The translations under genes and the position numbers were made by a program. This document shows, one piece after another, positions 14,683 through 21,528 of a stretch of DNA of 21,528 nt (the first letter of the stretch is position 1; every line of letters begins with the position of its first letter). This DNA is from Baffinella frigidus (taxonomy: Eukaryota > Cryptophyceae > Cryptomonadales > Baffinellaceae). The notes beneath the pieces were generated by a model. The model was not told the DNA's origin, made no database searches, and was given only the letters and a program-made list of their open reading frames with translations. The stretch spans positions 55,880 to 77,407 of the forward strand of contig MU646865.1 of NCBI GenBank assembly GCA_026770585.1. The letters run 5' to 3'.

Positions 14683-14871
14683 GTGGTGCCACCGTATCCT
14701 ACCAACTGCCGCCCTTTCCTGATCGCTAATCCCTAAACCCTAAACCCCAACCCCCAGCCCGACTCGCGCAGTATCCACAGTGGTACCACGAAACCCTAAC
14801 CCAATCCTGCCAACTGCCGCCCTATCCTGATCGTCAAACCCCAAACCCTAACACAGGTTGGCGCAGTATCA
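14683..14871. repeat. ~95-bp tandem duplication containing CCCTAAA
   Basis: Each unit runs TGGTRCCAC, CCAACTGCCGCCC, CCTGATCG, a few telomere-like heptamers, then CGCAGTATC. The acceptor-like spacing is not conserved. No gene is seen. Confidence 0.7.
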
Positions 14872-15227
14872 ACAGTGGTGCCATGACGCCTTCATCTCCA
14901 CACCCTACGAATACGCTTTGTACGCCCCCTAGCTCTGGCATATACGAAACACTATCTCTGTCATATACGCAACACCAGCTCTTTTATATATGTATCCAGG
15001 CTTTGTCATATATACGATGTACCGACAGTGGTGCCACGATGCCTTCACCTCCACACCCTACGAATACGCTGTGTACGCACCCTAGCTCTGGCATATACGT
15101 ATCTGTACCCCCCCTAGCTCTGCCGTATACGTATCTAGGATTTGTCCTATACGCATATATATGTCCAGGCTTTGTCATATATACGATGTACCAACAGTGG
15201 TGCCACGACGCATTCACATCAACGCCC
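14872..15227. repeat. 150-170-bp tandem array
   Basis: Units begin ACAGTGGTGCCA at 14872, 15025 and 15194. They contain CACCCTACGAATACGCT, CCCTAGCTCTGGCATATACG and CATATATACGATGTACC. The + frame across it is low complexity (PHPTNTLCTPPSSGIY repeated) and probably not a protein. Confidence 0.8.
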
Positions 15228-15412
15228 TACCACACGAGGCTATCCATGCGAACAGATTCATAAGTCAATTATTGGATTATTGCCCAGGAAACATGCCAAA
15301 AGTCAGCAATTGATCACGTTTTCGCCCGAAAAAGCAGGAGGAAACGTGATCATTTCCCACAATTGTTTTAAATGTCATTTTATTCTGTTCGCATGGATAG
15401 CCTCGTGTGGTA
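15228..15412. mobile_element. Nested foldback element C, copy 2, 28-bp perfect ends
   Basis: The arms 15228-15255 and 15385-15412 are exactly complementary, beginning TACCACACGAGGCTATCC. A GATCACGTTT hairpin lies inside (15311-15354). The layout matches 4977-5190. The inner block CATGCCAAAAGTCAGCAATT also occurs at 20387-20406. Confidence 0.88.
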
Positions 15413-15722
15413 CAAATCCGCTCCGTACGATCTCATCCCGATTCCGGCTGTCCATCTCAAGTCAAAGTCAAACACCCTTTTACGTGAATGCCGCTGTCAC
15501 TCCAAAAGTGGTCCGTTCGCAGTACAAACAATACACTGCTAGGGCGAAGTTTTTGTATTAGTCAACTCAAGGGAAAATCGAAAATCGAAGTACACCGATG
15601 GTGCATCTTGTTTCTAAAGTTGACAGATTTGTGGGGGTGTTGACTGTTACAAAATATCCGGATTCGCAGTACAAACAATAGAAAGCCGTCAATTGCTGTC
15701 GACGCCTTCGTCTCACGCCCTA
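15413..15722. other. Unassigned region
   Basis: No gene is recognised. TTCGCAGTACAAA recurs at 15514 and 15664 (also 11390), so this is repeat debris. Confidence 0.4.
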
Positions 15723-15745
15723 CGTATATGTATATATACATATAC

Positions 15746-15807
<62 letters not shown>

Positions 15808-15823
15808 GTGTATATATATATAA
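15723..15823. repeat. AT/GTAT microsatellite
   Basis: About 100 bp of TA dinucleotides with interspersed CATA and TGTA. Confidence 0.95.
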
Positions 15824-15876
15824 TTCAAAGCTGTTGTTCGTGCTTTGTTTCTCATGCACGAACAAGAGATCCAGTC

Positions 15877-16008
15877 CCACACAGTGGGCTACGCAGGGAT
15901 TTTTGACCCAATTCTGCCCAACGTTCCGTTACCTTATCTGTAGGGGACCCCCCTATGGATGATCCAATTCTGGGGTTTTCAAGAAGTCCCTTTTAGTCCG
16001 CTGTGTGG
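15877..16008. mobile_element. Family I element, 132 bp
   Basis: It begins CCCACACAGTGGGCTACGCA and ends with the complement TCCGCTGTGTGGG. The core is shortened after CCCCCCTATGG. Confidence 0.72.
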
Positions 16009-16561
16009 GCTCTCGAGCAGTAAGTTGAGTGGTCCAATAGTCTATGCGCCGGACCCGCCTCAGCAACCTCTGAACACAACTGCGGAAACGATTAATAACA
16101 TGACGTTTCTGGCAACGAAATTTACAACACAGATGCTTTACTATTACTAGTAAGACCCAATTGTTCTGCGGGAACGATCAAAAATATTACCTTCCGGCAA
16201 CGAAATTTACCACACAATTGGTGTTCTCTGACAACACCCTCCGCACGACATCCCGCGACTGTTGACTCAATCGATACGCTTCGTACCCGGAGGGCTTGGG
16301 GCAAATTTATTCCTTATTCCGGAACAAATTTAGATCTCATACCCTACACCCTAAATTGTGATTACGGACCCGGGCCCGGATGGGCCCGCCTCGGCAGATG
16401 ACATTGGCAAAAAGTTACTACCGTCACGTCCAAATAAGCCGTCCATCTATCATACATAGGCCACACCCACAAGAATTTGCTAGCCACCTCCTACCGTAGG
16501 GCGACCCGTAGGTCATACAATTCGCCTCGAGAGATCACATCCGTACTCACATAAACCCGAA
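16009..16561. other. Gene-less region with AAATTTAC relics
   Basis: Two CTGGCAACGAAATTTAC relatives of foldback G (about 16109, 16195) and an isolated CCTACCGTAGGG..CCCGTAGG core of family I (16489-16515). No gene is recognised. Confidence 0.45.
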
Positions 16562-16592
16562 ACCCTAAACCCTAAACTCTAAACCGCAAACC
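16562..16592 (-). repeat. Short telomere-like CCCTAAA run
   Basis: Four heptamers, partly degenerate. Confidence 0.75.
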
Positions 16593-16674
16593 TGGCAGGT
16601 GTGTTCTGCTCATCTCCAACTTTATCATCTCCATCCTCGAAACGGAAATCACCGCTCAATACAAGGTCTAAACT

Positions 16675-16816
16675 CATCTCGGAAGATAACTGAATCAGTT
16701 CTTTTTTAATGGGATGTTGGATAGGAGAAATTAGTAAGGGCATAGTAAATTTAATTAAGCCTCCTAATTAAATGAACACGCCAATTAGGGAACTGATTCA
16801 GTCATGTTTCGAGATA
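16675..16816. mobile_element. 142-bp TIR element H, copy 2
   Basis: Same length as 6211-6352. The ends are CATCTCGGAAGATAACTGAA and the complement of CTGATTCAGTCATGTTTCGAG. The interior GGGCATAGTAAATTTAAT is shared. Confidence 0.8.
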
Positions 16817-16828
16817 AAATCCAGGGAA

Positions 16829-16958
16829 ATGTTTAATTCAAAAGAAAACGGATCCCTATTTATGCATAGGAGTTAGACGAAGGTCAATTAGGGCCATAAT
16901 TAAATTAAATTAGGGCCAGAATCCGGTTTGATAGGCCATTTTCTTTAAAATTAAACAT
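16829..16958. mobile_element. AT-rich TIR element, 23-bp arms
   Basis: ATGTTTAATTCAAAAGAAAA.. (16829-16851) pairs with 16936-16958 with about three mismatches. The interior has direct repeats AATTAGGGCCA. Confidence 0.72.
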
Positions 16959-16974
16959 GTTTTCGGATGAGGTC

Positions 16975-17425
16975 TGTTGGGCTTTGTTGTTTAGGTTTGG
17001 GGTTAGATTTAGGGTTCAGGGTTTGGGGTTTAGGGAATTATTATCCTTGAAACGGAAATTGCCGCTGCATACAAGGTCTGTTGGGGTTTGTGGTTCAGGG
17101 TTTAGGGTTTAGGGAATTATCATCCCTGAAACGGAGGTTTGGGGGTTGGGGTTAGATTTAGGGTTTGAGGTGGGTTTGAGATTTAGGGTTTGAGATTTAG
17201 CGTTGAGGGTTTCGGGAATCATTGCAACGGAAATCACCGCTCAATAAAAGATATTTTGGGGGTTGTGATTAAGGTTTGGGGTTTAGGTTTGGGGTTTGGG
17301 GTTAGATTTAGGGTTTATGCTTTAGGGTTTAGGGTTTAGGGAATTATCATCCTTGAAACGGAAATCACGCCTGCACACAAGGTCTGTTTTGGTTTTGGTT
17401 TTATGGTAGGCTTGGGGTTCAGGGT
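16975..17425 (+). repeat. Composite array: TTTAGGG plus ACGGAAATC module
   Basis: Telomere-like TTTAGGG/TTTGGGG runs alternate with GGGAATTATCATCCTTGAAA CGGAAATC..CAAGGTCTG modules at about 17037, 17114, 17214 and 17340. A solo module in the same orientation lies at 16626-16668. The orientation of the telomere-like units is opposite to the 6-16 kb tracts. Confidence 0.8.
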
Positions 17426-17430
17426 ATACT

Positions 17431-17441
17431 GAGAGAGAGCG

Positions 17442-17484
<43 letters not shown>
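17431..17484. repeat. GA-rich polypurine microsatellite
   Basis: An almost uninterrupted GA run with a few AAA and C interruptions. Confidence 0.93.
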
Positions 17485-17584
17485 CAAAAGGTTTGGGGTT
17501 GAGGTTTAGGGTTCGGGGTTCGGGGTTCAGGGTGTGTTTAAGGTTCAAGAGATCACGTCAACATACAGGGTCAGCAGCAGTTAC

Positions 17585-17721
17585 AACTTAGCAGCCAACG
17601 GGGGCTTCACGGATACAGTCCATCCAAACCATTTGTACTAGAATCTTATCCATTACCCCAGAACCTAACCGGATTTTCGCCTTGAATTCAAGGTGAAAAG
17701 GTCCTCGGTCGCTGCTGAGTG
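17585..17721. mobile_element. 137-bp TIR element J, copy 3
   Basis: The ends are AACTTAGCAGCCAACGGGGG and the complement of CTCGGTCGCTGCTGAGTG. The centre TTTTCGCCTTGAATTCAAGG is close to a perfect palindrome. The length equals that of copies 1 and 2. Confidence 0.87.
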
Positions 17722-17756
17722 GCTGGTTCAAATTTTCAAAGCGGGTGTTGTATCGG

Positions 17757-18480
17757 CATGATCCGGTGATCCAGGATGAGTCCCATACCATAAAACTACT
17801 GCTTCAGTTATACAGTTTATATATCTATTATGCACGCCTTTCCTGGTACAAATTTTAAAAGAGGGTGTTGGTTCGGAAGGATCCGGTGATCTAGGAGATG
17901 TTCAACATCATCGACTATTGCTCCACTTATATAATCACATCTATTATACACACCTTATGTAGTCTAAACATCTATTATACACGCCTTACATAGTCTATAC
18001 ATCTATTATACACGCCTTTTCTGGTACAATTTTTCCTATTTTAAAAGAGGATATTGTGTGGGCAGGATCCGGCGATTCAGCGTGTTTGATATCATCGACA
18101 ATTGCTCCACTTATATAATCACATCTATTATACACACCTTATATAGTCTATACATGTATTATACACGCCTTACATGGTATATACATCTATTATACACGCC
18201 TTTGTTATTACAAATTTCCCCCTTTTAACTTATATACTGTATATTTTGAGTGGGCAGGATCCGGTGATCCAGGAGATGTTCAACATCGTCGGCTATTGCT
18301 CCACCTATATAGTCCATACATCTATTATGCACGCCTTATATAATCACATCTATTATACACACCTTATATAGTCTAAACATCTATTATACACGCCTTACAT
18401 AGTCTATACATCTATTATACACGCCTTTCCTGATACAAACTCCCCCCTTTTAACTTATATACTGCATATTTTGTGGGGGC
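17757..18480 (+). pseudogene. Array of decayed copies of the channel exon
   Basis: Exon-start copies (GGATCCGGYGATYCAG, then TTCAACATCATCGACTATTG) begin at 17760, 17880, 18066 and 18258, upstream of the good copy at 18483. Most are preceded by an acceptor-like GGCAG. The better ones read DPVIQEMFNIIDYCST, matching the good exon. After this point each copy decays into 31-bp units of ACATCTATTATACACGCCTT, which correspond to the ACAGCGATCTACACACTC part of the exon. The array therefore grew from the exon itself. Confidence 0.65.
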
Positions 18481-18482
18481 AG

Positions 18483-18574
18483 GATCCGGCGATTCAGAAC
18501 GTGTTTAATATCATCGACTATTGCTACACAGCGATCTACACACTCGAGCTTCTGTTCAATCTCTTCGGGCACTG
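18483..18574 (+). CDS. Voltage-gated cation channel exon (S1-S2 region)
   Basis: A 92-nt exon between GGGGGCAG (acceptor) and G|GTACCC (donor). It encodes DPAIQNVFNIIDYC, then YTAIYTLELLFNLFGH plus two bases. This matches the S2 helix of Ion_trans (Cav/Nav-type) domains: the aromatic TAIYTLELL pattern with the conserved acidic residue that serves as a counter-charge for S4. Splicing to 20271 joins TG|G and keeps the frame, giving GHWWREFVDSYWNYLDT across the junction, the usual S2-S3 transition. Such channels sit in a membrane and conduct Ca2+ or Na+ in response to voltage. Neither the earlier exons nor S3-S6 are visible, so the repeat number and ion selectivity are unknown. Whether the gene is intact cannot be judged. 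Confidence 0.7.
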
Positions 18575-18578
18575 GTAC

Positions 18579-18625
18579 CCTACACCCTAAACCCTAAACC
18601 CTAAACCCTAAACCCTAAGCCCTGA
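18579..18625 (-). repeat. Telomere-like CCCTAAA tract at the 5' splice site
   Basis: About six nearly perfect heptamers from CCCTACA to CCCTAAG. GTAC occurs at both borders (18575-18578, 18628-18631). Confidence 0.9.
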
Positions 18626-19228
18626 CAGTACAAAATGGCTCCAACTACACTCAACCCTAAAAAAATGGCTCAAACGCTACTGGGCTGAGAGAAATTAGAG
18701 AAAGGAAATTAGAGAAGAGAAGGGGGAGGACTAGCTCTGCCTAGTCTCCGTTAACATGCTCCCCCTATTGTTAACATGCTCCCCCTATTGTCTTCATTTA
18801 GATCAGGACTCCGCACGAACGCTCGAGTACACAGAGCATCAAACGACTATTGCTACCCTAGCGAGGGTAGGCGGTGGAGATAGAATCCATCCGGAAAAAG
18901 CTTGTGAGAGCGGCCGGCACGGGGTACAGTATGTAGCACCATGTTGAAGGCATGTGCGGAGCTGACGCTGGTTGTTTAGCATCAAATTCCTAACCTCTCT
19001 ACGTTTAGACCAGGACTCACGAACGCTCCAGTACCTACACAGGGCGCTACGTGGGGGTATTCCAGGGGCGCCCTTTGAGCCATTCAGGCGCCCTTGGAGC
19101 CGTTTTCTCCCTAAATTGACTTTTGAATCCAATTTTCTCTTGATGAATTGACTTTTGAATACCCCCCCCTCCAGCCCTGCGTGGCACAGAGCATCTCATG
19201 GCTTTTTCTTACCCTAGCGCTGCCGACT
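18626..19228. other. Intronic, no gene seen
   Basis: AAAATGGCTC is duplicated at 18634 and 18663. A 20-bp tandem duplication TTAACATGCTCCCCCTATTG occupies 18751-18790. TTTAGAYCAGGACTC..GAACGCTC is duplicated at about 18799 and 19004. AATTGACTTTTGAAT is duplicated at about 19115 and 19146. Confidence 0.6.
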
Positions 19229-19369
19229 CCACACGGTGGACTACGAACCTTCCATCAAAAGTCAACTTGACCAGAGATAATTAACTTTTAAGTTTTTTTC
19301 GACGCATATTGATCGCGGTACACCCTAAAATCCTGCCCCAACGAAACCTTCGCAGCCCACCGTGTGGAT
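19229..19369. mobile_element. TIR element, CCACACGGTGG ends
   Basis: CCACACGGTGGACTACGAAC at left and the complement of CTTCGCAGCCCACCGTGTGG at right. This is a diverged relative of family I. The interior is AT-rich. Confidence 0.75.
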
Positions 19370-19433
19370 GGACAGAACGACAGCTGCTCCACCCACTAAG
19401 CATACTACTGGAAAACCCCAGGGGGAGTTTCAA

Positions 19434-19464
19434 AAAGTAGCGGCAAGATTCTTGCCGCTACTTT
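19434..19464. repeat. Perfect hairpin, 14-bp arms, 3-nt loop
   Basis: AAAGTAGCGGCAAG and CTTGCCGCTACTTT around ATT. Confidence 0.88.
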
Positions 19465-19581
19465 GGAGTCATTTTACCCTCAAAAGGCAATTTTTTCCCC
19501 AAGGACGTGACCAAAATTCGTCAAAAGGCAACGATAGTGTCGTGTCCAGAGAAATTGAGACTTCCCCTGTGGCTTTGCAGT

Positions 19582-19680
19582 AGTAGGGAACCCCTTATGT
19601 CCCTACAGGATGCCTGCCGTAGGGTCGTAGGTCTGATTGCTGAAGGGTTATTCGAAATCCCTTCGAAGTCCGCTGTGTGG
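19582..19680. mobile_element. Family I element, right part
   Basis: GTAGGGAACCCCTTATGTCC, GGTTATTCGAAATCCC, and the terminal complement CGAAGTCCGCTGTGTGG. Confidence 0.7.
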
Positions 19681-19710
19681 CCTGTTTGATCTGCGGCGGC
19701 TTGCACTTGA

Positions 19711-19752
19711 GGGTTTAAGGTTTAGGGTTTAGGGTTCAGGGTTTAGGGTTTG
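19711..19752 (+). repeat. Short TTTAGGG tract
   Basis: Six heptamers in TTTAGGG orientation. The tract at 18579 in the same intron has the opposite orientation. Confidence 0.88.
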
Positions 19753-20110
19753 ATGTCCGCTGTTTGGTTAGCAGGCACCGGTGTCTCCTGGCGTCCATCT
19801 AAAACGATTCTTCTTCTTCTTCTTCTTTATTACTCTCGATACAGGTCCTAGATAGGCCCTTTAGCCTTGAGTTGAGTGATACAATGTCTATGAGCCTCAA
19901 GAACGAGCCCGCACCGGAGATGAAAATAAAAGATTCCCGTACAAATCACGAATCCTTTCTCCAGTAACGTGACCAAACTTGCCCGGAAACCTGGGCAAGA
20001 TTGGTATCAGACCCTGCCAAGTATGCCTGGGCGGAATTGCCTTTTGGCGAAGACCCCCAAACGCGGCTTTGGAATCTGGATTCCACACTCTGGAGCGTGA
20101 ATTGACTCTC
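19753..20110. other. Intronic, no gene seen
   Basis: A diverged left end of element J (19766-19810), a TTC microsatellite (19807-19828) and a CCAGTAACGTGACCAA motif (19960) followed by a CTTGCCC / GGGCAAG hairpin (19977-19998). Confidence 0.5.
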
Positions 20111-20264
20111 TGGCTTGCAATGATTACGATTTTAGGGCTTGAAATGATTAAAATTTTGGGGCTTGAAATGATTAAGATGTTAGGGCTTGAAATGATTAAG
20201 ATTTGAGAGCTTGAAATGATTAGGATGTTAGGGCTTGAAATGAAATGATTTCGGGGCTTGAAAT
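20111..20264. repeat. 24-bp minisatellite, about 6.5 units
   Basis: Units start at 20111, 20135, 20159, 20183, 20207, 20231 and 20254 (GGGCTTGAAATGATTAAGAT). The array ends six bases before the exon at 20271. It reads as an 8-residue repeat (GLEMIKIL) in one frame until TGA in the fourth unit. Confidence 0.92.
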
Positions 20265-20270
20265 GCGCAG

Positions 20271-20314
20271 GTGGCGAGAATTCGTGGACAGCTATTGGAA
20301 CTATCTCGATACAG
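20271..20314 (+). CDS. Voltage-gated cation channel microexon (S2-S3)
   Basis: A 44-nt exon between GAAATGCGCAG and ACAG|GTGTCG. It encodes WREFVDSYWNYLDT, with one base completing the previous codon and one starting the next. The W-N-x-L-D signature at the start of S3 is conserved in voltage-gated cation channels; its aspartate is part of the gating-charge transfer centre. Phase agrees exactly with the exon at 18483-18574. The following exon would have to begin with two bases of a codon and encode the rest of S3. None is recognised before the end of the window. Confidence 0.68.
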
Positions 20315-20339
20315 GTGTCGACCCCGACCCACTTAGAAC

Positions 20340-20445
20340 ACTCCGGGGAACGTTCCTAAAGTCAACTATTGAATTGTTTCTTAGGAAACACGCCAAGAGT
20401 CAGCAATTGTTGGTCACGTTATCCCCGGATATCCGGGGGAGATGT
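20340..20445. mobile_element. Relative of nested foldback C with 16-bp palindrome
   Basis: It contains ACACGCCAAGAGTCAGCAAT (shared with 15288-15310), GGTCACGTTA, and the perfect palindrome CCCCGGATATCCGGGG (20423-20438). Confidence 0.65.
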
Positions 20446-20757
20446 AACTCTAAATGCAAGAGGGACCGATTGCATGTGGGGTTGTTGACCCCGACCACTT
20501 AGCAGCAGCCGGGGCTCGTATGAAACTCCTTACAGGGGAGACTCACCCCCACCCACCTACCCACCTACCCACCCTAGGACCACCGTAGGGGCCGAGGAAG
20601 AGGCGTTTATTACTAACAAGCACTTAGCAGCCACCGGGGCTTGTTGATGTGTCCATCTCAACGATTCTGGTACAAATTGCAGGTCATTTCAGGGTAAGGG
20701 GTTCGAAAGGATCCCCCGAAATCCGGGGAAGATACAACTTGGGTGCTAAATGCTGAA
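20446..20757. other. Debris of element J and unassigned DNA
   Basis: CCACTTAGCAGC ends lie at about 20498 and 20622; the second is followed by GTCCATCTCAACGATTCTGG. No exon is recognised. Confidence 0.5.
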
Positions 20758-20957
20758 TCAGCTAGATCACATATAAATGGCTGGGTGTGGTGGTTCTCGT
20801 GAGTGTCACCTCGACTATCACCTAATCACGTCTGGGGTTGCAGTATACTAGATAAGTAACTATACTCAATAAATACCTGTACTAAATAAATGGGTCGTTG
20901 CCAGTAAAAATAAATCAACTAAATAAATAGCTGGTGTGCAGTGGTGGTGGCCGTGAG
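20758..20957. repeat. ~190-bp block, copy 1 of a large duplication
   Basis: It runs ATAAATGGCTGGGTGTG, CACCTAATCACGTCTG, GCAGTATACTA, TTGCCAGTA..AATAAATCAACT, GTGCAGTGGTGG and CGTGAGTG. Copy 2 is at 21232-21410 with the same block order. Confidence 0.8.
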
Positions 20958-21222
20958 TGCTCTCTCTCTCTCTTTATCTATCTATCTATCGCTCTTTCTC
21001 TCTTTCTCTCTCTCTCAGTGTTCTCTCTCTCTCTCTCCATCTACCTATCTATCTCTCTCTCTCTTTCTCTCTCTCTCAGTGTTCTCTCTCTCTCTATCTA
21101 CCTATCTATCTTTCTCTCTCTTTCTCTCTCTCTCTCGGTGTTCTCTCTCTCTCTATCTACCTATCTATCTCTCTCTCTTTCTCTCTCTCTCTGTGTGTTC
21201 TCTCTCTCTCTCTCTCTCTCCT
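20958..21222. repeat. Higher-order CT microsatellite
   Basis: CT dinucleotides organised in about four ~65-bp superunits, each with CTATCTACCTATCTATCT and ending in a GTGTTCTCTC step. Serine/leucine-rich frames across it are artefacts. Confidence 0.93.
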
Positions 21223-21231
21223 CACGTCGAG

Positions 21232-21410
21232 AAACGGCTGGGTGGTTATCGTGCCTTGAGCATCACCCAATCACATCTGGCTTTGCAGTATACTATATAA
21301 ATATCTATACTAAATCAAGACCTATACTGAATAGATGGCTCTTTGCCAGTATAAATAAATCAACTGAATAAATGGCTGGGTGTGCAGTGGTGGTTGTCGT
21401 GAGTGTGACG
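21232..21410. repeat. ~190-bp block, copy 2
   Basis: It matches 20758-20957 block by block, offset by about 465 bp. The CT microsatellite separates the two. Confidence 0.8.
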
Positions 21411-21469
21411 TTGATCATCGTCGACGCCGTCTTGCCGCCGCCTGAGGAAGAGGTGCCTTGTGTGCCCCG

Positions 21470-21528
21470 CACCAGAGGGAGAGAGAGAGGGAGAGAGAGA
21501 GGGAGGGAGGGAGAGAGGGGGAGAGAGA
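21470..21528. repeat. GA/GGGA microsatellite at window end
   Basis: A polypurine run that continues beyond the window. It is the opposite strand sense to the CT array at 20958. Confidence 0.92.

Larger units (their letters stand above)
18575..20270 (+). other. Putative 1.7-kb GT-AG intron of the channel gene
   Basis: It begins GTACCCTACACCCTAAAC and ends GAAATGCGCAG. It holds a CCCTAAA tract, a 20-bp duplication, two TIR elements, a TTTAGGG tract and a 24-bp minisatellite. The telomere-like tract starts four bases after the donor GT. Confidence 0.6.

Noticed and set aside
14883-15263. 126-codon + strand frame
   Set aside because: It follows the 150-170-bp tandem array and is a repeated low-complexity peptide; the minus strand is open as well.
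15562-15882. Tyr/Ile-rich minus-strand frame
   Set aside because: It is produced by the TA microsatellite.
17718-17735. tRNA B-box-like GGTTCAAATT
   Set aside because: No cloverleaf arms or A box lie upstream; it is the end of element J plus flank.
18632-18670. Dinoflagellate spliced-leader-like AAAATGGCTC
   Set aside because: Only a short match, on the wrong strand context and without the rest of the leader; it is a local duplication.
20934-21371. Serine/leucine-rich frames of 100-145 codons
   Set aside because: They are translations of a CT microsatellite in all three frames.

Overview
The window looks like repeat-dense nuclear DNA of a eukaryote whose telomere unit is probably the Arabidopsis-type CCCTAAA/TTTAGGG. 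No bacterial gene organisation, rRNA, tRNA or CRISPR array was found by eye. Short exons with GT-AG borders, very long repeat-filled introns, and fragments of voltage-gated channel, ankyrin, plant-type LRR and PH proteins would fit a photosynthetic alveolate (chromerid or dinoflagellate) or another alga. That placement is inference only. Almost all long ATG-started ORFs are chance frames in repeats.

Layout. 1-2.1 kb: unassigned sequence around a TTTAGGG tract (585-932). 2.1-4.5 kb: two unrecognised open frames, hairpins, a probable coding exon with a PH-like beta-1 motif (3620-3866) and two copies of a ~200-bp TIR element. 4.6-6.7 kb: a dense stack of foldback (MITE-like) elements. 6.9-7.5 kb: small tandem arrays. 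7.4-10.6 kb: about 3 kb of degenerate CCCTAAA tracts that contain short islands readable as ankyrin-repeat and LRR protein, followed by a repeated exon-like unit. 10.7-12.3 kb: MITE copies. 11.8-12.9 kb: three broken copies of the end of a PH domain, one split by a telomere-like tract and one followed by a MITE with a 5-bp target duplication. 13-17.7 kb: more MITEs, tandem duplications, an AT microsatellite and a mixed array of TTTAGGG and a unique module. 17.7-20.3 kb: two exons of a voltage-gated cation channel, preceded by an array of decayed copies of its own exon. 20.7-21.5 kb: a large duplication with CT-rich and GA-rich microsatellites.

The most interesting signal is the relation between telomere-like tracts and coding sequence. 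At two places an uninterrupted homologue lies nearby in the same window (PH beta-7 at 11.8 versus 12.3-12.5 kb; the exon-like unit at 10.05-10.3 versus 10.4-10.6 kb). The comparison shows tracts of 155 and 133 bp sitting inside otherwise collinear sequence, with 4-5 bp direct repeats (one imperfect) at the ends. The LRR island is split by a 204-bp tract without GT-AG ends, and removing it gives correct LRR spacing. In the channel gene a telomere-like tract begins just inside a canonical GT-AG intron. Telomere-like DNA therefore seems to spread inside genes here, as introns or as insertions. RNA data would decide which.
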